A stretch of 64,000 nt of DNA from Planctomycetaceae bacterium. GTDB lineage: Bacteria > Planctomycetota > Phycisphaerae > Phycisphaerales > SM1A02. The notes below the pieces were generated by a model that made no database searches, was not told the origin of the DNA, and worked only from the letters and a program-made list of their open reading frames with translations. The translations under genes were made by a program, and so were the position numbers. The stretch is from contig CANLMX010000005.1 of NCBI GenBank assembly GCA_947492385.1, forward strand, positions 1 through 64,000. Direction: 5' to 3'. This document shows, one piece after another, positions 8,416 through 15,981 of this stretch. The number at the start of each line of letters is the position of its first letter. The stretch's first letter is position 1.

Positions 8416-9042
8416 TCAACCGCAGCAGCTGCGGGAGCCCGCGGACGAACAGCCATTCGCACCCGGGGTCGGCCCGGTTGCAGCGGTCGGACGATTCCAC
8501 GGCATCTTCGACAGCATGGTCGCCAAGGCGCAGATCCCGGTGGCACCGGCGAAGAGCAGGCCTGCGCCCATGAAGCCGGTCCCGACCAGAAACCACGGGC
8601 TGACCGTCGCCGCGAGGGCGGTGAACGCAATCAACATGATGCCGACCGTGATCATCACCTGACGCACCAGCGGGATCGGGGCCTTGGCGTTGGTCACGAC
8701 CGGAAGGCCTGCCGACTGCCACCCCATGATCCCGCCTTCGACCACGCACACGTCGGTCCGGCCGGCGCTGCGCAACGCATCCGCCACCTTGCCCGCGCGG
8801 TTCCCCGAGCGGCACAGGATGAGGGCGACCGACCCCGGACGCGCGGCGGGGAAGCCGGACGCGCTGAACGACGAGCTGGGGTGGAGCGCCGCACCCGCGA
8901 CGTGATCGCGGCGGTGCTCGTCCGGTTCGCGGACGTCGATGATGGTGGCTTCCCCCCGCTCGATCATCCGCGCGGCATCGCGCGGCGTCACGCTGCGGGG
9001 GGCGGAAGTCATGGATGCGGAGGAAGCGTTGAGCGTGGTCAT
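8416..9042 (-). CDS. Membrane-anchored rhodanese with DUF2892-like tail
   Basis: 208 residues. A single rhodanese domain fills about residues 15-115 (TIIDVREPDEHRRDHVAGA, then the active-site loop ILCRSGNRAGKVADAL with Cys). Two hydrophobic helices follow near 125-175, preceded by PLVRQVMITVGIMLI as in DUF2892 proteins, so the enzyme should face the cytoplasm at the inner membrane. It ends in SRSCCG, echoing the Cys-rich tail of the nearby MBL-rhodanese protein. The ATG at 9042 is preferred over a GTG at 9048 because the promoter-like TAACCT ends 6 nt before the ATG. It lies tail-to-tail with the TauE/SafE gene. Confidence 0.87.
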   Translation of the reverse strand: MTTLNASSASMTSAPRSVTPRDAARMIERGEATIIDVREPDEHRRDHVAGAALHPSSSFSASGFPAARPGSVALILCRSGNRAGKVADALRSAGRTDVCVVEGGIMGWQSAGLPVVTNAKAPIPLVRQVMITVGIMLIAFTALAATVSPWFLVGTGFMGAGLLFAGATGICALATMLSKMPWNRPTAATGPTPGANGCSSAGSRSCCG

Positions 9043-9048
9043 GTTCAC

Positions 9049-9054
9049 AGGTTA
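9049..9054 (-). promoter_or_regulatory. -10 element TAACCT for the 8416-9042 rhodanese gene
   Basis: TAACCT on the minus strand, spacer GTGAAC (6 nt), then ATG. It is the main reason for choosing ATG over the upstream GTG. Confidence 0.55.
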
Positions 9055-9121
9055 CGAGGCGCCCGCGGCGCCTCGCATGGCCGAAATTCGGCGGAATCTT
9101 CCTTCATTCCTGCACGCGCCA

Positions 9122-9127
9122 TAGCCT
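9122..9127 (+). promoter_or_regulatory. -10 element TAGCCT for cvfB
   Basis: TAGCCT, then GTGCCG (6 nt), then ATG. The GTG inside the spacer is in frame but would lie before the expected +1. Confidence 0.55.
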
Positions 9128-9133
9128 GTGCCG

Positions 9134-9970
9134 ATGGCCACCCTCGGGCGACGGAACATCCTCACCGTGTCACGCATGGCCGAGGCCGGCGCGTACGTCG
9201 ATGCGGGGGCGCTCGGCGAGGTGCTGCTTCCCCGCCGCTACGTGACGGCGGCGATGCGGGCGGGCGCCGCGGTGGACGTGTTCCTCCATCGGGACTCTGA
9301 GGACCGGCTGGTCGCCACCACCGAGCGGCCGCTGGCGATGGTCGGCGAGTTCGCGTGCATGGAGGTGCGGGACGTCAACCCGCGTGCAGGTGCGTTCCTC
9401 GGATGGGGGCTTCCCAAGGACCTGCTGCTGCCGTTCCGCGAGCAAGGCAAGCCGGTCAAGGTCGGGCAGAAGGTGGTCGTCGCGGTGATCGTTGATTCCC
9501 GCACCGATCGCATCATCGCGAGCGCCAAGGTGGACGACCACCTTCGCACCGGGGTTCCCGCGTACAAGCCCGGCCAGGAGGTGGACGTGCTGGCATTCGC
9601 GCGCACGCCGCTCGGCTACGGCGTGGTGGTGGAGAACGCGCATCGCGGGCTGCTCTTCACCGACGGTGCGCCGCTCCGCGTGTCGTACGGTCAGCGGATG
9701 CGCGCGTTCGTGCGCGCCGTGCGCGAGGACGGGAAGGTGGACCTCGGGGTCGACCCTGCCGGGTATGCGCGTGTCGCGCCGCTGGGCGAGCGGATCATGG
9801 AGGCGCTCGGCGCGGCGGGAGGCTCGCTCCCCGTCGGCGACCATTCGACGCCGGCCGACATCCGCGCGCGCTTCGGTGCGAGCAAGAAAGCGTTCAAGCA
9901 GGCGATCGGCGCCTTATACCGGGAACGGCGGATCGAGCTCGGCGAGGGTTCGATCCGCACCCGTGTGTGA
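9134..9970 (+). CDS. cvfB: CvfB-like S1 RNA-binding protein
   Basis: 278-residue protein of the CvfB/YitL family. S1-like beta-barrels appear in order: EAGAYVDAGALGEVLLPRRY near the N-terminus, NPRAGAFLGWGLPKDLLLPF in the middle, then TPLGYGVVVENAHRGLLF. A winged-helix ends the protein (STPADIRARFGASKKAFKQAIGALYRERRI). Family members bind RNA and affect virulence-gene or general expression in Staphylococcus; the role here is not known. It faces away from the rhodanese gene across 91 nt, and each of the two has its own near-start hexamer. Confidence 0.88.
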   Translation: MATLGRRNILTVSRMAEAGAYVDAGALGEVLLPRRYVTAAMRAGAAVDVFLHRDSEDRLVATTERPLAMVGEFACMEVRDVNPRAGAFLGWGLPKDLLLPFREQGKPVKVGQKVVVAVIVDSRTDRIIASAKVDDHLRTGVPAYKPGQEVDVLAFARTPLGYGVVVENAHRGLLFTDGAPLRVSYGQRMRAFVRAVREDGKVDLGVDPAGYARVAPLGERIMEALGAAGGSLPVGDHSTPADIRARFGASKKAFKQAIGALYRERRIELGEGSIRTRV

Positions 9971-10003
9971 CGGGCCGCGGGTGACTCGCTGCGCGCGGCG
10001 CGA

Positions 10004-11566
10004 TCAGGCCTTCGCCGCCTCCACCCGCGGGAACAGCGCGCACTTGGCAAGCCGCGTGCCCGGGGGCAGCGCGCCCCATACGGTGCGCGCGGAGAACGTG
10101 CGCACCGCGCCGCCCGGGGTCCCGAGCGCCGCGTCGAGCTCGGCCATCTTGCCGGGCAGGAACGGCTCGAGCAGGACGCCGGCGATCCGCACCGCCTCGG
10201 CGCACTGCGCGAGGATGCTCGCGAGCTCTCCGGCACGCGCGGGATCCTTCGCGACCTTGAACGGCTCGGTGCGGTTGATGAAGGCGTCGACGTCGCGCAG
10301 CAGCGCCATCGGCGCATTCGCCGCGGCGACCAGGTCGAGTTCGTCGATGGCGCGGGTCCACGCCGTGACGGCCTGCGCGCAGCGCGCGGGCCATTCGCCG
10401 CCGCGTGCGGCGTCCTCCGGCATGGCGCCGTCGAAGTACTTGCCGATCATCGCCGTGACGCGGCTGGGGCAGTTGCCCACCACGTTCACGAGTTCGCTGG
10501 TGTAGGTGTCGTGGAAGTGCTGCGCGCGGAAGTCGGAGTCGCTCGCCTGGAGCGGGCCCTGCGTGGCCATGTACCAGCGCCATGCGTCCAGGCCGTACTT
10601 CGCGAAGTAGCCCTCGATGGTGGGCAGGTCGACGAAGTTGCCCATCGACTTCGACATCTTCTGGCCATCGGCGATCCAGAAGCTGTGCGCATGGATGCAC
10701 CGCGGCAGCGGCAGCTCCAGGGCCATCAGCAGCGCCGGCCAGATCACCGCGTGGAACCAGAGGATCTCCTTGCCGATGACGTGGTACTGCGCGGGCCAGT
10801 ACTTCGCGCGCTGCGCGTGCAGCCCGGGCGCGATCGAACCATCCGGGTCGCCCATGCCGAGCGCGGTGACGTAGTTGAAGAGCGCGTCGATCCACACGTA
10901 GATGACGTGCTTCTCGTCGCCCGGGAACGGGATGCCCCAAGTGAAGTTCGTGCGCGTCATCGGCACGTCCTGCAGCCCGTCGCGCAGGCGGCCGAGCACC
11001 TCGTTGCGGCGAGCGTCCGGCTGCACGAAGCCGGGATGCTCGGCGAAGAACCGCTCGAGCCGCTCCTGGAACGCGCTGAGCCGGAAGTAGTAGTTCTGCT
11101 CGGTGGCGCGGGCCAGGGGCTTGCCGCTGATCGGGCTCTTGTAGTCGAGTTCCTTCGCCTTGGTCTCGGTGTAGTACTCCTCCTGGCCCTCGTCGTACCA
11201 GCCTTCGAAGGTTCCCAGGTACACGGCGCCCGAATCGAGCAGGCGCTTCACGAAGCGCTGGACCTGCCGTTCGTGCCGCGGCTCGGTGGTGCGGATGAAG
11301 TCGTCGTTCGAGAGCCCGAACACCTGCAGCACGCGCCGGAACTCCGCGGCGTTCTCGTCGGCCAGCGCCTGCGGGGTCACGCCCTTCGCGGCCGCGCTCT
11401 TCTCGACCTTCACGCCGTGCTCGTCGGTCCCGGTGAGGAAGAACACGTCCTCGCCGCGCAGCCGCATCGCGCGCGCCCACACGTCGCAGACCGTGGTGGT
11501 GTACGCGTGGCCGATGTGCGGCCGGTCGTTCACGTAGTAGATGGGCGTCGTGATGCAGGCGGGCAT
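10004..11566 (-). CDS. metG: Methionyl-tRNA synthetase
   Basis: 520-residue class I synthetase. The HIGH motif is RPHIGHAYTT near residues 15-24, the ATP loop is FLTGTDEHG, and the second ATP motif is GQKMSKSMGN. The connective peptide lacks the CxxC zinc knuckles, so it belongs to the zinc-free MetRS group. The usual C-terminal tRNA-binding/dimerisation domain is also absent. It converges on cvfB with a 33-nt gap. The upstream gene on the same strand stops 21 nt before it, but a TACCAT hexamer in that gap suggests its own promoter. Confidence 0.95.
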   Translation of the reverse strand: MPACITTPIYYVNDRPHIGHAYTTTVCDVWARAMRLRGEDVFFLTGTDEHGVKVEKSAAAKGVTPQALADENAAEFRRVLQVFGLSNDDFIRTTEPRHERQVQRFVKRLLDSGAVYLGTFEGWYDEGQEEYYTETKAKELDYKSPISGKPLARATEQNYYFRLSAFQERLERFFAEHPGFVQPDARRNEVLGRLRDGLQDVPMTRTNFTWGIPFPGDEKHVIYVWIDALFNYVTALGMGDPDGSIAPGLHAQRAKYWPAQYHVIGKEILWFHAVIWPALLMALELPLPRCIHAHSFWIADGQKMSKSMGNFVDLPTIEGYFAKYGLDAWRWYMATQGPLQASDSDFRAQHFHDTYTSELVNVVGNCPSRVTAMIGKYFDGAMPEDAARGGEWPARCAQAVTAWTRAIDELDLVAAANAPMALLRDVDAFINRTEPFKVAKDPARAGELASILAQCAEAVRIAGVLLEPFLPGKMAELDAALGTPGGAVRTFSARTVWGALPPGTRLAKCALFPRVEAAKA

Positions 11567-11575
11567 GAGGGGTGG

Positions 11576-11581
11576 ATGGTA
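11576..11581 (-). promoter_or_regulatory. -10 element TACCAT for metG
   Basis: TACCAT on the minus strand with a 9-nt spacer (CCACCCCTC) to the ATG; at the long end of the spacing range seen in this window. Confidence 0.4.
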
Positions 11582-11587
11582 GTTCGC

Positions 11588-12196
11588 TTACCGCAGGTGC
11601 CTCGCGACGGCCGCGACGTCCGCGCGGTCGTCGGCGAGCACCAGCCACAGCGTCCGCCCGTCGGCCATCGCCCACGCGGTTCGCCCCGGCAATCCCTCGT
11701 CGGAAACGGTCTCGAGCCATTCGTCGCCCGGCGCCAGGGGAAGCGCCCGGCCGAAGCCGTCGAGCCGCACGACGTCGCCCCGGTCCGGCATCAGGACCAC
11801 CGTGGCCGCCGTCGCGGCCTCGGGCGAGCCGTACGAGACCATCACCCCGCGGAGGGCGGGTGCAAGCTCCACGATGCGTGCGTCGATCGGCGAGAGGCCC
11901 GCGGGCGAGAGGTCGGGTGCGCTCCGGCCGGCGACCTCCGCGAGCATCGACGGAAGGCGGTCGAGCGCCGCGTCCCGCTCGCGTCCCCGTTCGGCGTCCT
12001 GCTCCGCGCGGCGCTCGTGCAGCGCCGCCACCAGCGCCACCTCGGCGAGCGGATGGTCCTGCTGGTGGGATCCGTGTCGGTCGCGCAGGCGAGGTCCCGT
12101 GATCCCCAGGACCACCGCGAAGGCCACGCATGCGAGCGTCAGGGCCGTCGCGAGCGGGCTGATGGAGGACGTGCGCGTGGGGGGCGAATGCTGCAT
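11588..12196 (-). CDS. Single-span membrane protein of unknown function
   Basis: 202 residues, no recognised family. One hydrophobic segment lies near residues 16-34 after a short Ser/Thr-rich start. A charged, coiled-coil-prone stretch (about 45-75) follows and leads to a globular C-terminal domain with Trp-rich strands (TAWAMADGRTLWLVLADD). The topology (short inside, long outside) resembles anti-sigma or envelope sensor proteins, but no zinc motif or sigma partner is present, so no function is assigned. It faces away from the 12230 gene across only 33 nt; the two -10-like hexamers overlap by two bases. Confidence 0.65.
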   Translation of the reverse strand: MQHSPPTRTSSISPLATALTLACVAFAVVLGITGPRLRDRHGSHQQDHPLAEVALVAALHERRAEQDAERGRERDAALDRLPSMLAEVAGRSAPDLSPAGLSPIDARIVELAPALRGVMVSYGSPEAATAATVVLMPDRGDVVRLDGFGRALPLAPGDEWLETVSDEGLPGRTAWAMADGRTLWLVLADDRADVAAVARHLR

Positions 12197-12213
12197 GGAA
12201 CCTGCGCATCCCG

Positions 12214-12219
12214 ATGCTA
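12214..12219 (-). promoter_or_regulatory. -10-like TAGCAT for the 11588-12196 gene
   Basis: TAGCAT on the minus strand, 17 nt before the ATG, so this message would have a short leader. It overlaps the plus-strand hexamer at 12218. Confidence 0.3.
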
Positions 12220-12223
12220 CGCT
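12218..12223 (+). promoter_or_regulatory. -10 element TACGCT for the 12230 gene
   Basis: TACGCT, spacer TGGGGC (6 nt), then ATG. Confidence 0.5.
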
Positions 12224-12229
12224 TGGGGC

Positions 12230-14008
12230 ATGGCGGGCTTCCCGACGAACCGAGTCCTCGCGGCCGCGCTGGCCGGCCTCGTGGCCGCCGGCGGCGCCCA
12301 TGCGCAGAACGCCCTCGGCGGCGGCGATGCGCTCTCGCGCGACACGCGCCACGCCGATTACTCGAAGACCTCCAGGTATGGCGTGCTCGACGCCAACACG
12401 CGCGTCGGGTCGCTCGGCGACAACGGCCAGGGGGCGAAGGTCGACTACTACTCGCGCAACCTGATCGTCACGGGCGACGTGGGCGGCGGGCGCCAGTTCC
12501 GTGGAAACGTCGGGTACCGCGAGCAGTCCGAGTTCACGGGCAACACGGGTGCGGACGACCTGCGGTTCTTCACCGCGTACAGCGTCTACTCGAGCCCGTA
12601 CATGGCGCAGGCGAACTACAACCCGCTGGAGGCGAGCCAGCAGTTCGGCGCGATCATGTACACGCGCACCTACGCGAATGCATCGGCGCGCGACATCCTG
12701 ACCGACCAGCAGCCGCTGGACGCGCGGATCGCGTTCGACCGCTTCTCGGCCGACGGTGCGAAGGGCATGCGGCGCCAGGCGGACTTCATCGACCCGGGCA
12801 ACACCCGCGACGTGTCCGAGCGCCTGAACTGGCGCGTGACGCAGTCGCGTTCCGCGGCGACGCGTTCCGAGCGCGACTCGATGGCGTATCTCGAGAACTC
12901 GCTCTCCTCGATGGGCCTCAGTGCCTACGACCGGCAGCGCCTGAAGCAGGACATCCTGCAGGGCCGCACGCAGCGCGACATGGTGGTGGGCTCCCCGCTC
13001 TCCGAGACGTCGCTGCTTCCCGGCCGGTCGCTCTCCGACTCCGACATCATGCGCCCGACGATGGCGCCCGAATACCGGTCCATCGTGGACTCGCTGCGCG
13101 CGCGCGCGGCCGACCGCCTGCCCGACCGGCTCGGCGGCGGCGAGGACGCGCGCAAGGCCGAGGTCGAGCGTCGCCTCGGCGGGGACATGGACTGGCTGCG
13201 CGGCCAGCTGGTCCGCAGCGGCGTCGAGAGCGGCCGCGACGGTGCCGGCCGCCTGCCTGCGCCGAGCGCCGAGGGCGCGGAACCGGGCACCGAGCGGCCG
13301 GGCGACGGCGCGGCAGCGCAGGGCGCCGACGGGGGCATGGGCGCGCGCGACGAGCGCGGCGCGGGAAGCCGCGACGAGGGTCCGACCAAGTCGGGAGGCA
13401 AGGACGCCGACGAGGACGGCGTCCGCAAGCCCAACATCGACGATCTCGCGTACATCCTCCGGCATGGCCGCACGCTGCAGTCGCTGGTGCCCGAGGATTC
13501 CGGCGCGATCAAGGACATGATGTCGCTGGGCGCGACGTCCATGGCGCGCGGCGAGTACTTCCGCGCCGAGGAACGGTTCCGCTCGGTGCTCCAGGTCCTT
13601 CCCAACAGCGCGACGGCGCTCGCGGGCGTCGCGAACGCGCAGCTCGGCGCGGGGCTCCACGTGAGCTCGGCGCTCTCGCTCCGCAAGCTGTACGCGATGC
13701 ACCCGGAGATGATCGACACGCACTTCGGCGCCGAGGTCATGCCCTCGGCCGTGCGGCTCGAGGCGGCGCTCGTGTCGGCGCGCGAGCGCCTCGACGCAGC
13801 GAACCGCCCGGGCGCGTCGGCCGACCTGCAGAGCGACCGGTTCGACTTCGGCCTCGTGATCGCCTACGTGGGGTTCCAGACCGACCGTCCGGCGGTGATC
13901 CGCGAAGGCCTCGACGCCATGCGCGTGGCGCGCCCGGACGACGCGATGCTGGGCCTCCTGCAGCGCGTGTGGATGCCGCCCGCGGACGCGGCGCCGAAGA
14001 AGGACTGA
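12230..14008 (+). CDS. Exported TPR-containing protein of unknown function
   Basis: 592 residues. A signal peptide covers about 1-25 (AGGAHAQ). The first half is rich in Tyr, Asn and Arg, with beta-prone segments (VDYYSRNLIVTGDVGGGRQF; SVYSSPYMAQANYNP). A charged, Gly/Asp-rich linker follows around residues 330-400. The C-terminal part contains TPR-like helices (GATSMARGEYFRAEERFRSVLQVLPNSATALAG). The architecture suggests a periplasmic or outer-membrane-associated scaffold. It is not a recognised family and may be planctomycete-specific. Its stop codon abuts the metF stop on the other strand. Confidence 0.75.
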   Translation: MAGFPTNRVLAAALAGLVAAGGAHAQNALGGGDALSRDTRHADYSKTSRYGVLDANTRVGSLGDNGQGAKVDYYSRNLIVTGDVGGGRQFRGNVGYREQSEFTGNTGADDLRFFTAYSVYSSPYMAQANYNPLEASQQFGAIMYTRTYANASARDILTDQQPLDARIAFDRFSADGAKGMRRQADFIDPGNTRDVSERLNWRVTQSRSAATRSERDSMAYLENSLSSMGLSAYDRQRLKQDILQGRTQRDMVVGSPLSETSLLPGRSLSDSDIMRPTMAPEYRSIVDSLRARAADRLPDRLGGGEDARKAEVERRLGGDMDWLRGQLVRSGVESGRDGAGRLPAPSAEGAEPGTERPGDGAAAQGADGGMGARDERGAGSRDEGPTKSGGKDADEDGVRKPNIDDLAYILRHGRTLQSLVPEDSGAIKDMMSLGATSMARGEYFRAEERFRSVLQVLPNSATALAGVANAQLGAGLHVSSALSLRKLYAMHPEMIDTHFGAEVMPSAVRLEAALVSARERLDAANRPGASADLQSDRFDFGLVIAYVGFQTDRPAVIREGLDAMRVARPDDAMLGLLQRVWMPPADAAPKKD

Positions 14009-14929
14009 CTAGCGGATCGCCGGCTGCGCGCCCACTCGGCCCTGGAGCCCGAGCGTGCGGTAGATGCGCCGTGTCGCGTCGCTGCGGTTGAGCGTGTAGA
14101 AGTGGATCCCGGCGACGCCGCGATCCATCAGGTCGCGCGCCTGTTCGGTGGCCCAGTGGATGCCGACGTTTGCGACGTCCTCGGGACTGTCCTCGCACCG
14201 CTTGATCGACCGGAGCAGCGATGCGGGGAATCGCGTGCCTGCCGCGAGCTCGGCCATCCGCTTCAGGCCCGCGATGGACGTGATCGGCATGAGGCCCGCG
14301 ATCACGGGCACCGTGATGCCGGCGAGCGTGCACCGGTCGCGCCAGTCGAAGAAGGCGTCGTTGTCGAAGAAGAGCTGCGTGATGATGAAGTCGGCCCCGG
14401 CCGCGACCTTCGCGCGCAGGTGATCCATCTGCACGAGGGTGTTGGGGGTCTCGGGATGGCCTTCCGGGAAGCCCGCGACGCCGATGCCGAAGCCACGCAC
14501 GTGCGGATGGCGGCCGGCCTCGTTGAACGAACGCACGGCGCGCACCAGGTCCGCCGCGTGCCGGAAGTGGCCGGGCTCGCCGCCCGATGCGCCACGCGGC
14601 GCGTCACCGCGCAGCGCGAGGATGTTCGAGACTCCGCGCGCGGCGTACCCGGCAAGGATGCCGTCGATCTCCGCCTCGGTGTGTCCCACGCACGTGAGGT
14701 GCGGCACCGGGCGGAGCGACCCCGACGACTGCAGCTTCGCGACCAGGGCATCCGTGCGGTCTCGCGTGCTTCCGCCCGCGCCGTACGTCACCGACACGAA
14801 CGAAGGGTGCAGCGACTCGAACTCGTGGACCGATGCCGCGAACGCATCCCACGCCTCGTCGGTCTTCGGGGGGAAGAACTCGAAGCTCGCGGTCATGCCG
14901 TCGCGTGCGATGACGTCGGCGATGTGCAT
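14009..14929 (-). CDS. metF: 5,10-methylenetetrahydrofolate reductase
   Basis: 306-residue FAD-dependent TIM-barrel enzyme making 5-methyl-THF for methionine synthesis. Hallmarks are SFEFFPPKTDEAWDAF with its catalytic Glu near the N-terminus, FVSVTYGAGGSTRDRT, NILALRGDAPRG, and ADFIITQLFFDND. Length matches bacterial MetF. The ATG at 14929 follows TAGACT by 7 nt and has no ribosome site. It is divergent from rex across 52 nt. No S-box or Met regulator site was seen in the short intergenic space. Confidence 0.96.
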   Translation of the reverse strand: MHIADVIARDGMTASFEFFPPKTDEAWDAFAASVHEFESLHPSFVSVTYGAGGSTRDRTDALVAKLQSSGSLRPVPHLTCVGHTEAEIDGILAGYAARGVSNILALRGDAPRGASGGEPGHFRHAADLVRAVRSFNEAGRHPHVRGFGIGVAGFPEGHPETPNTLVQMDHLRAKVAAGADFIITQLFFDNDAFFDWRDRCTLAGITVPVIAGLMPITSIAGLKRMAELAAGTRFPASLLRSIKRCEDSPEDVANVGIHWATEQARDLMDRGVAGIHFYTLNRSDATRRIYRTLGLQGRVGAQPAIR

Positions 14930-14936
14930 GGGGACC

Positions 14937-14942
14937 AGTCTA
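14937..14942 (-). promoter_or_regulatory. -10 element TAGACT for metF
   Basis: TAGACT on the minus strand, 7-nt spacer GGTCCCC, then ATG. It faces the rex hexamer at 14969; 26 nt separate the two. Confidence 0.55.
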
Positions 14943-14968
14943 GGTGCGGGCCGTGCGAGCCCCCGGCC

Positions 14969-14974
14969 TAGACT
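14969..14974 (+). promoter_or_regulatory. -10 element TAGACT for rex
   Basis: TAGACT with a 7-nt spacer GGCGCGC to the ATG. The same hexamer faces metF on the other strand. Confidence 0.55.
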
Positions 14975-14981
14975 GGCGCGC

Positions 14982-15701
14982 ATGCGAACGCCTGCCCGCC
15001 TGCCGAGGCCCACGGTGGAACGGCTGAGCCTGTACCTGCGCGAGCTCGAACGGGCCGGCCCCGACGCCGCGTCCACGGTGAGCAGCCGCCAGCTCGGCCT
15101 CGCGGCTGGCGCGACCGACGCGCAGGTGCGCAAGGACCTGGGCTTCGTCGGCGTCGTGGGACGGTCGGGCGTCGGCTACGCGCGGGATCGGGCGGTGGAG
15201 GCGATCCGCCGTGCGATCGGCATGCACCGGCCCTGGCGCGCCGTGCTGGTGGGTGCCGGGAACATCGGTCGCGCGCTCGCGGCCTATGGGCGCTTTCGGG
15301 AAGAGGGGTTCGTCATCGTCGCGATCATCGATCGCGCGCCATCGATCCTGGGGCGCCAGGTGGCGGGCATCGAGGTGCGGCCGATGGATCAGCTCGCACG
15401 GGCGGTCCGGTCGGAGGGCGTCGACATCGGGATCATCGCGGTCCCCGGCGAGGAGGCGCAGGGCGTGGCCGACGCGCTGGTGGCGGCGGGTGTGCGGGGC
15501 GTGCTGAACTTCGCGCCGACGCGGCTCGACGTCGACGGGCGCGTCCCGGTCGTGGAGGTGGACTTCCGTGCCGCGCTCGAGCGGCTGGCCGCGGAGGTGT
15601 CGCAGCGCGACGGGGATCGTCGGGCGGCGGCGACGCGACCCACGGGGTCCGCAAGTCCCGCGGTTCCCGCGCGGCGGCCGCCCCGCCGTCGACCGGGCTA
15701 G
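14982..15701 (+). CDS. rex: Redox-sensing transcriptional repressor Rex
   Basis: 239-residue NAD(H)-responsive repressor. An N-terminal winged helix (about 1-75) has PTVERLSLYLRELE and VSSRQLGLAAGATDAQVRKDL, then the GRSGVGYARD linker. A Rossmann domain starts at AVLVGAGNIGRALAAYG, and ends in the GVLNFAPTRLDV region typical of Rex. About 30 Arg/Pro/Ala-rich residues at the C-terminus are extra and probably disordered. It normally represses fermentative and respiratory genes when NADH is low. No Rex-type operator (TTGTGAA...) was found in the surrounding short spaces, so autoregulation is not supported. Confidence 0.92.
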   Translation: MRTPARLPRPTVERLSLYLRELERAGPDAASTVSSRQLGLAAGATDAQVRKDLGFVGVVGRSGVGYARDRAVEAIRRAIGMHRPWRAVLVGAGNIGRALAAYGRFREEGFVIVAIIDRAPSILGRQVAGIEVRPMDQLARAVRSEGVDIGIIAVPGEEAQGVADALVAAGVRGVLNFAPTRLDVDGRVPVVEVDFRAALERLAAEVSQRDGDRRAAATRPTGSASPAVPARRPPRRRPG

Positions 15702-15704
15702 CAT
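15699..15704 (+). promoter_or_regulatory. -10 element TAGCAT overlapping the rex stop codon
   Basis: The TAG stop of rex is the first half of TAGCAT; 7 nt later (GGTTTCC) comes the ATG at 15712. This supports 15712 over the ATG at 15703, which lies inside the hexamer. Confidence 0.45.
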
Positions 15705-15711
15705 GGTTTCC

Positions 15712-15981
15712 ATGGTGGTCCTGCCTCGATGCCCGGTTCGGCAACCCGGATTCCTGCGCTCGCGCGCGGGACGGGTCGCATGCACCGCCGCCACCGCGGT
15801 GGCCGCGGCGCTGGGCCTGGGAGCCTGCGCGAAGCCGCTCTTCCCCGAGAACGCCCCGCGAACGCAGTTCGAGAAGTTCGACTCGATGCGGTCGGGTGCA
15901 GCGCCGGCCGAGGAGCCCGACGTGTTCGGGCGTCCGCAACCGGCGCTCCGTGCGCGCCTGACGCCCAAGAACGACACGTGA
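15712..15981 (+). CDS. Small predicted lipoprotein
   Basis: 89 residues, no known function. A basic N-terminus and hydrophobic core lead to lipobox LGAC near residue 35-38; the mature part is only about 50 residues (KPLFPENAPRTQFEKFD..., ending ALRARLTPKNDT), hydrophilic and Pro/Arg-rich. Two in-frame ATGs exist (15703, 15712); the second is preferred on promoter spacing. Its stop codon overlaps the GTG start of the amidase-like gene, so the two are probably translated together, which hints at a cell-wall related role. Confidence 0.7.
   Translation: MVVLPRCPVRQPGFLRSRAGRVACTAATAVAAALGLGACAKPLFPENAPRTQFEKFDSMRSGAAPAEEPDVFGRPQPALRARLTPKNDT

Noticed and set aside
9043-9048. GTG at 9048 as the rhodanese start
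   Set aside because: It directly abuts the TAACCT hexamer; the ATG at 9042 has the spacing seen at other genes.
14930-14981. Rex operator in the metF-rex gap
   Set aside because: No TTGTGAA-like dyad is present; the gap is short and GC-rich.
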